In this document: positions 59,247-64,000 of the stretch, in pieces
Layout of the letters: each line of letters opens with the position of its first letter
Numbering within the stretch: the stretch's first letter is position 1
DNA from: Straminergon stramineum
Taxonomy: Eukaryota > Streptophyta > Bryopsida > Hypnales > Calliergonaceae
Direction: 5' to 3'
NCBI GenBank assembly: GCA_963920665.1
Contig: OY987269.1
Location: 11,224,501 to 11,288,500 of the forward strand
Length of the DNA stretch: 64,000 nt
Notes under the pieces: generated by a model
Databases searched by the model: none
Told to the model about the DNA's origin: nothing
Seen by the model: the letters and a program-made list of their open reading frames with translations, nothing else
Program-made: the position numbers and the translations under genes

Positions 59247-60275
59247 TTGCAACCCAAATTGTTTGAATAATGTAAATAAACATTTGATGGCAAGGTTCCT
59301 ATTATTAATTCTCTGTTTCTAGGTTCTATGAGCATGCATTTTTTGAACACCATATGAATGAACTAGGAATTTTTGGAGTTCTGAAAATAGATACAATATA
59401 ATAGGTAGAATATAATCAGAGTCTCTCCATGGCAAGGCTTCAATGAGTTTAGTGATTGTTTTTTCATTTTTGAGGAGGATTCAGTTGTTTCTTTAATACT
59501 CATGCAATACTTTGGTAATACTTGGTGATATCTATGTGAAAACGAGGTGATGCCTAGGTAGAATTTGGTTAGTGGTTTTAAAATACAACAATACTCTAGC
59601 TATTTCGATCCTCCCAAATAAAAACTTCCTTAACAAAAAAACAACCAACATCTTTGGGCTATAGCCAATTGGTGAAAAGATGTGCATAAAAAACACACTC
59701 TATAAATTGATGCAAATCAATTTAGATAAGAATAAGGTAGTTAACCCATTCTTGATCAACCCACCCACCCCATTTCAACAATATAGGCTACTATGTTTCT
59801 AATCACTTGCAATCTAGATGACAACTCATATAAAGCAAGACCAATAGGAACAACTCAAATGTCTAGGATGTATACATTGAAAGCATAGAATGATCACATC
59901 ATGTATATTGAAGGTTGCAACCATCACTTCCATCGCTTTTATAACCAATCTATGGTTGGAAATAGGGTGACATATATAACAAGAATAGGTTGAATAGAAT
60001 CTTCACAAAAAAATTCATGGTATTTTTCTTTTTGAAGAAAAAAATGTGAAAAATTATGAGATCCTTTTGAAATCTATTTCTCCACAAACAGAAGTTTTTC
60101 CCCTCACTATACTCATTCTACAGATATGCACAATTGCTTCAGTGATTGGAAATGGATGGGCTGCCTTGTGTGAGGGTCAATTTTAGAAACTCATGAGAAT
60201 TGGTGTAATAACTCTACATTGCAATTGAGCCCTTCTTCATGTTGGGATTGACAAGCTGTGGAGACAATCTATCTA
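59247..60275. other. Intergenic DNA with a dispersed repeat copy
   Basis: About 59940-60170 shares CCAATCTATGGTTGGAAATAG, GAATAGAATCTTCAC and GAAATCTATTTCTCCACA (in parts) with 60730-60960 and, inverted, with 31300-31500. No coding region recognised. Confidence 0.5.
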
Positions 60276-60524
60276 CACTAAATAGTGAAATTAGGTTGCC
60301 TTAACAATTAGGTTGCCTTACCCCCTAAAAATTACTATACATGCCATCAAAGTTGGTAAATATTGCTACAAATATTTTTGTTTGTACACATGGAGGATTA
60401 AGAGTCCCAATTATAAAATTCTCTAATTCAAAAGTAGTGAATTCTTGTACAATATCAAGAAATATTTATATAGTGTCAAATGTTGAGAAATTAGTGTGGG
60501 GCAACCTAATTTCACTATTTAGTG
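60276..60524 (+). mobile_element. TA-flanked MITE, copy 4 (249 bp)
   Basis: Ends CACTAAATAGTGAAATTAGG and CCTAATTTCACTATTTAGTG, TA on both sides. The same length as copy 3 with few differences by eye, so the two are the youngest-looking members. Confidence 0.88.
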
Positions 60525-61100
60525 TAGGGTTTACAGCCAATGGCTTGTCCTTGGTAAAGGAGATCACCCATTTCCAATCAGCCTCCCATTCTTGTAGTTT
60601 AGACTGTTCCATTTCCAATCAGATGTATTGTAGGTGACAGCTCTGCACCACAGGACCCAAGGGACAACAAAAATGTATGGGAAGTGAACATTGAAAGCTT
60701 ACATGATCACAAAATTTACATTGGAAGCCTTACATTGATTTTGGAACCATCCTATGGTTGGAAATAGATTTGCCTATATCAAGAATGGGACAAATAGAAT
60801 GTTCTCAAAAAAAAATTCATGATAATTTCTCTCTTAAGGGAAAAAATTTAGGAAATTATGAAATCCTTCAGAAATCTATTTCTCTACACGAGGAAATTTT
60901 TTCCATGTCGCTAATAGGCTGAATTGCTTAAGTGATCGGAAATGGGTGATCATCCTGATAGTTCGGAGCCGATTATTTTTGAGTTTCTACTTCAAACAGC
61001 TTCTCGTGAAAATGGTATTACTCGCTGGGATTACCAAAATCCTCTACCAAAGCTTGACCAACATCAGCTATTTGTCATGCCACTCAAAAATTAACCCCGC
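60525..61100. other. Dispersed repeat, further copy
   Basis: Contains a second copy of the 59940-60170 repeat (about 60730-60960). Its start after the MITE, and the similar text before the MITE, suggest two adjacent or tandem copies. Non-coding. Confidence 0.45.
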
Positions 61101-61689
61101 CAAACTCACGGCAACAAAACGCTAATCAAGTCCCAAAACATGAATTGCAACTAGCGACTAAATCAAGTCGCAAAGCGTGTGTAAGCAGCCATTTAATTGT
61201 GCCGCAAGAACAATCCACAATTACGTGGCGGAATTCTACAATACTGGACAAACCTCAATTTCAAAGCCACCCTAATGTACAAAAAGGAAGTTACACAAAC
61301 AAGAAGGTCTGTGAACATTGCAGGTCTGTAAACATGATTTTTTTCACACAAAATTAACACTTAAGAGTATTCTTAGACTCTGTAATGGAATAAAATGGAT
61401 AAAATTCCAACCATATATGAACCTAGACGCCAAGTCTGAAACAGTCGAATCGGAACCACTCTCAAAGCCATTATGGGTCCTGTGCCGTACTTCTCATTTA
61501 CGATATATACCGCACCTTGGTGTATCTGCATCACATATATATACTGTACACATGTTACCGGCTCCATAGAAAGTCTGTGCAGGCAAATTCTAGAACAGAA
61601 AAAAAAATCCATAACCATGCGAGAACAATCCAAAAACTAATTTCGACAATTCTGGACAAATTGAAACTACATAAGTTCACAAGTGGGCT

Positions 61690-62120
61690 CAGGATTTGAT
61701 TTGTCTTCATTTACATTCAGACAAACTGTGATATTCAACATCAGTGCCCATCCCCCCAGGCCACTTGTGGCTGGGGGTCATGTATTTTTTATTCTTCGCA
61801 ATGAAATTCCGTTTCATTTGTGTCAAGAAAACATACACATCAGTGCCCCACATAAGTTACTAAGATTTATCAGTAGCTAGAAATGTCCTGTGATGTGGGC
61901 TCAGAAAATAAATTGTCGTCACTTATGATCAGACAAACTGTGATATTCATCATCACTGCCACACGCACCAAGGGTCGGACTCTCAGACCTACCAGTATTC
62001 AGTAAAAGCATATGTGACTTAATCCCAAATGTTGTCGGCTCAGAGAAATAAAAGTCGTCGTCATTAATGATCAGGCAAACTGTGATATTGAACATCAGTG
62101 CCGCACATACAAGGGGCATA
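61690..62120. repeat. Decayed tandem repeats, three copies
   Basis: CAGACAAACTGTGATATTC occurs at 61719 and 61920 and as CAGGCAAACTGTGATATTG at 62072. Each is preceded by a GGCTCAG...GTC(G)TC block and followed by ATCA(G/C)TGCC. The first copy is interrupted by a short retroposon. The true unit is about 100-150 bp. Confidence 0.75.
61750..61836 (+). mobile_element. Short retroposon copy 3
   Basis: 87 bp flanked by a 12-bp duplication ACATCAGTGCCC (61738-61749, 61837-61848). Body CCAGGCCACTTGTGGCTGGG and CGCAATGAAATTCCGTTTCA then TTTGTGTC and AAGAAAACATAC. The 5' end lies only a few bases before the first hairpin, so it is the shortest of the three copies. Confidence 0.85.
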
Positions 62121-62879
62121 ACGGCTCTCTCACGACAGTAAAAAGATCTTCGTTTCACAAGTCAATTATGGTTCATATTGAGGAACGACATCAGTCACAG
62201 AGACACAGACCAAGCCATGCCGATTGCAGGCATCAATAAACGCTATCAACGCAAACGATAACAGCGCAACCTAGTCGTATAGCGAGAAAGTAGATTCCCC
62301 ACACTCCCAGGCCAGGCCAACGAAAAGCATTATGCGGTTAGGCTTATGTCCTGGCAGTGGAGAGAAATTCAAGAGTCCGCAAAGCAAATAAATGGTGGCT
62401 TTATCGTACAGCATTGAAATTTCTCAAAAGCTAGAACTCAACCAAGATATAAGAGTCAGTTATTTTTGATAACTAACCGAGAACTTAAACGGATGACAGC
62501 TTCGTGAACATTCATTCCGAAATACCCTGCATTTCAGATTAATGTACTACTCTCTTCAGTACAAAACCCGAAATACAGCATGTTATCTGATCAGAAATTA
62601 GCACAGGCATGATTGAATGATAAACCATTATTTCCATGGGTGGACAACAATTTCCAAAAAGACTACAGGGGAACAGTGGTACAGAGGAACTGGTGATGGT
62701 ACTGAATTGAAGGCAACGAAGGTCCATTGAACAATAGAGGCCCTAGTGTAAATAAAAAAACCAAAGATCAAGGAGATCAAGACCTGTGGAGCCCTATTTG
62801 TTAAACTTTAGACAGCTTAGCATCCATTCGAGACATATCACAAACTCGTACAGCACAGCAAGATTTGTGATTAACAGGG

Positions 62880-63620
62880 ATTTTCAAAGCCAGGATCAGG
62901 ATCTTCATCTGCGGGGGCTTCAAAGCATCGATCGAAACCAGCACACTATAGGTTTCCTCATTCCAGATATCTTAAGAAAGTCTAAACCTAAAACAGGAAA
63001 CAATAGCGACAATCACCTCAGATTCTCCACATCTCAGTAAGAGAGACTCCCTCTGGATCGTTCTTGCCTTTTCGAAAAGCCAGCACGGGAATGTTCCTCT
63101 CGTTCCTAGACTCGCAGCCTGTGCAACCTGCATTCTCAATAGACACTCAGCCCAACACAAATCGAAACGAGACACCTACTCTATTCTCCGTAAGCCACCA
63201 GCATAGAACTGCCCAACTGAAGAAATCAAGCCATGAGAGCCTCAGAAGAGAAAAGTGAATCTTACCAGGCTTGTCTGAAACCACAGAGGCAACGTGTTCG
63301 TTTCACATCCCACATGAAGAGCTCGAAAGCTCTATTTGAGTTGGTGCTCATCCCAAATCGGGCACCAAACTTTCCATGAACTCCACACTCGGGTCATCTT
63401 TTTGCAATTCAGCCGAATTGCAAAAAAATGTGCAATGCAATCCGCGGAAGAAGGTGAACATCGCAATGAGAGGAATGAAGAGAGGCCAGCAGCATTGTGA
63501 AGGCTGACGGAGGATGCAAATGAGCGACTTCGGAGGTTCTCTGCGACAACACTGGCTAGAAAATCCGCCAGAACGAGGTCTTGAAGGGTTAGGGTTTAGG
63601 GCTAGGGTTTAAGTTAGTTT
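62880..63620 (-). other. Likely 5' end of an unidentified minus-strand gene
   Basis: GC-richer, gene-like composition. On the minus strand a short ATG frame near 63352 (MSTNSNRAFELFMWDVKRTR) reaches a good donor (CCTG|GTAAGA, near 63267). An acceptor (GAATGCAG|GTTGC) lies near 63130, but the ATG frame does not continue openly across this junction. In another frame the joined exons read CESRNERNIPVLAF for about 32 codons before a stop. I recognise neither frame. It may be the spliced leader of a gene whose coding part has decayed, or a non-coding transcript. Confidence 0.3.
63585..63613 (-). promoter_or_regulatory. Telobox cluster (AAACCCTA motifs)
   Basis: AGGGTTAGGGTTTAGGGCTA then GGGTTTAAG on the plus strand equals AAACCCTAGCCCTAAACCCT on the minus strand. 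Such short telomere-like motifs are common near transcription starts of plant housekeeping genes. Its position at the upstream edge of the GC-richer block fits a promoter reading toward lower coordinates. Confidence 0.6.
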
Positions 63621-64000
63621 TCTTTTCTTTAGGGTTCTTTTAGAGTGTTTTTTAGAGTTTAGGACCGCAAGCTGTTACTGAGCATCCTCAGTCGAACCGG
63701 TATATTGGCCCTCCACATTTATTTCTAACTTTTGAATGGTATATAATTAGAACTTGAAATTTGAATCATTGGAAGCACATCCAAAATACTTTGAGTGGGT
63801 ACAAGAAGAATCAAATTTAGACATACAATAATGAAATTAGCCTCTTTAAAAGCTAGTTGAAAGACAAAAATTATAGAGGTCTTAGCAAATCACTGTTACC
63901 AAAGCAAAATTAGGCTATTGATATTTCACATTTGGAATGTCAACTACTAAATTTTGCTTTGGTATCTGTGATTTGCCAAGACTCCTATAATTTTTTACTT
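63621..64000. other. Intergenic DNA at window end
   Basis: AT-rich. The last 200 bp contain inverted words: TTATAGAGGTCTTAGCAAATCA (63870, in part) and TGATTTGCCAAGACTCCTATAA (63968, in part), with AAAGCAAAAT / ATTTTGCTTTGGTA inside. This is probably another small foldback element ending near 63992. Confidence 0.5.

Noticed and set aside
63585..63613. Interstitial telomere or chromosome end
   Set aside because: Only two to three imperfect TTTAGGG units are present and they sit at a promoter-like position; a telobox explains them better.

Overview
This window reads as nuclear DNA of a land plant. It holds four intron-bearing genes of typical plant families, set in AT-rich intergenic DNA packed with transposable elements. 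A chloroplast-targeted leucine-pathway enzyme, a xylan-type glucuronosyltransferase, a CYP72-clan P450 and a 12-exon amino acid permease fit a plant. The abundance of TTAA-flanked and 4-bp-TSD terminal-inverted-repeat (TIR) elements makes me lean to a seedless plant (moss, lycophyte or fern). That lean is an inference, not something the sequence proves. All reading was done by eye, without alignment.

Layout. (1) 0.46-5.19 kb, minus: an amino acid/auxin permease (SLC38/AVT6 type), rebuilt here as 12 phase-consistent exons (498 aa). Its upstream region (5.2-6.3 kb) is made of decayed tandem duplications. (2) 6.8-31.7 kb: a gene-free desert. It contains a 1.6 kb long-TIR element, a dead Ty1/copia retrotransposon (10.1-17.0 kb) with a Stowaway-like MITE and a 1251-bp solo LTR nested in it, and trains of TTAA-bounded elements. 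It also holds at least five copies of a TIR family with 4-bp target duplications (22.6-30.0 kb). (3) 33.6-38.1 kb, plus: a four-exon cytochrome P450 (524 aa). (4) 38.4-40.1 kb, minus: 3-isopropylmalate dehydratase small subunit (two exons, 275 aa), tail-to-tail with the P450. (5) 44.2-48.0 kb, minus: a GT8 glucuronosyltransferase (GUX type) whose 5' intron carries four decayed tandem copies that include the exon-2 acceptor. (6) 48.8-61 kb: a second desert with short retroposons carrying clear target duplications, TA-flanked MITEs, a ~190-bp tandem array and a dense train of TTAA-bounded elements at 55.0-57.9 kb. (7) 61-63.6 kb: sequence of gene-like composition with a telobox cluster. It looks like the 5' end of a minus-strand transcription unit, but I recognise no protein in it.

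The four genes have unrelated functions (amino acid transport, an oxidation step, leucine synthesis, xylan decoration), and I see no operon-like or cluster logic. The two strongest unusual signals are both in the repeats. One is a set of element families that use TTAA (or TTAG) as target and stack end-to-end, sharing a single TTAA between neighbours. The other is that every genic island carries decayed 70-500 bp tandem duplications in its non-coding flank or intron. I found no transposase gene for the TIR families, no tRNA or rRNA gene and no CRISPR array.
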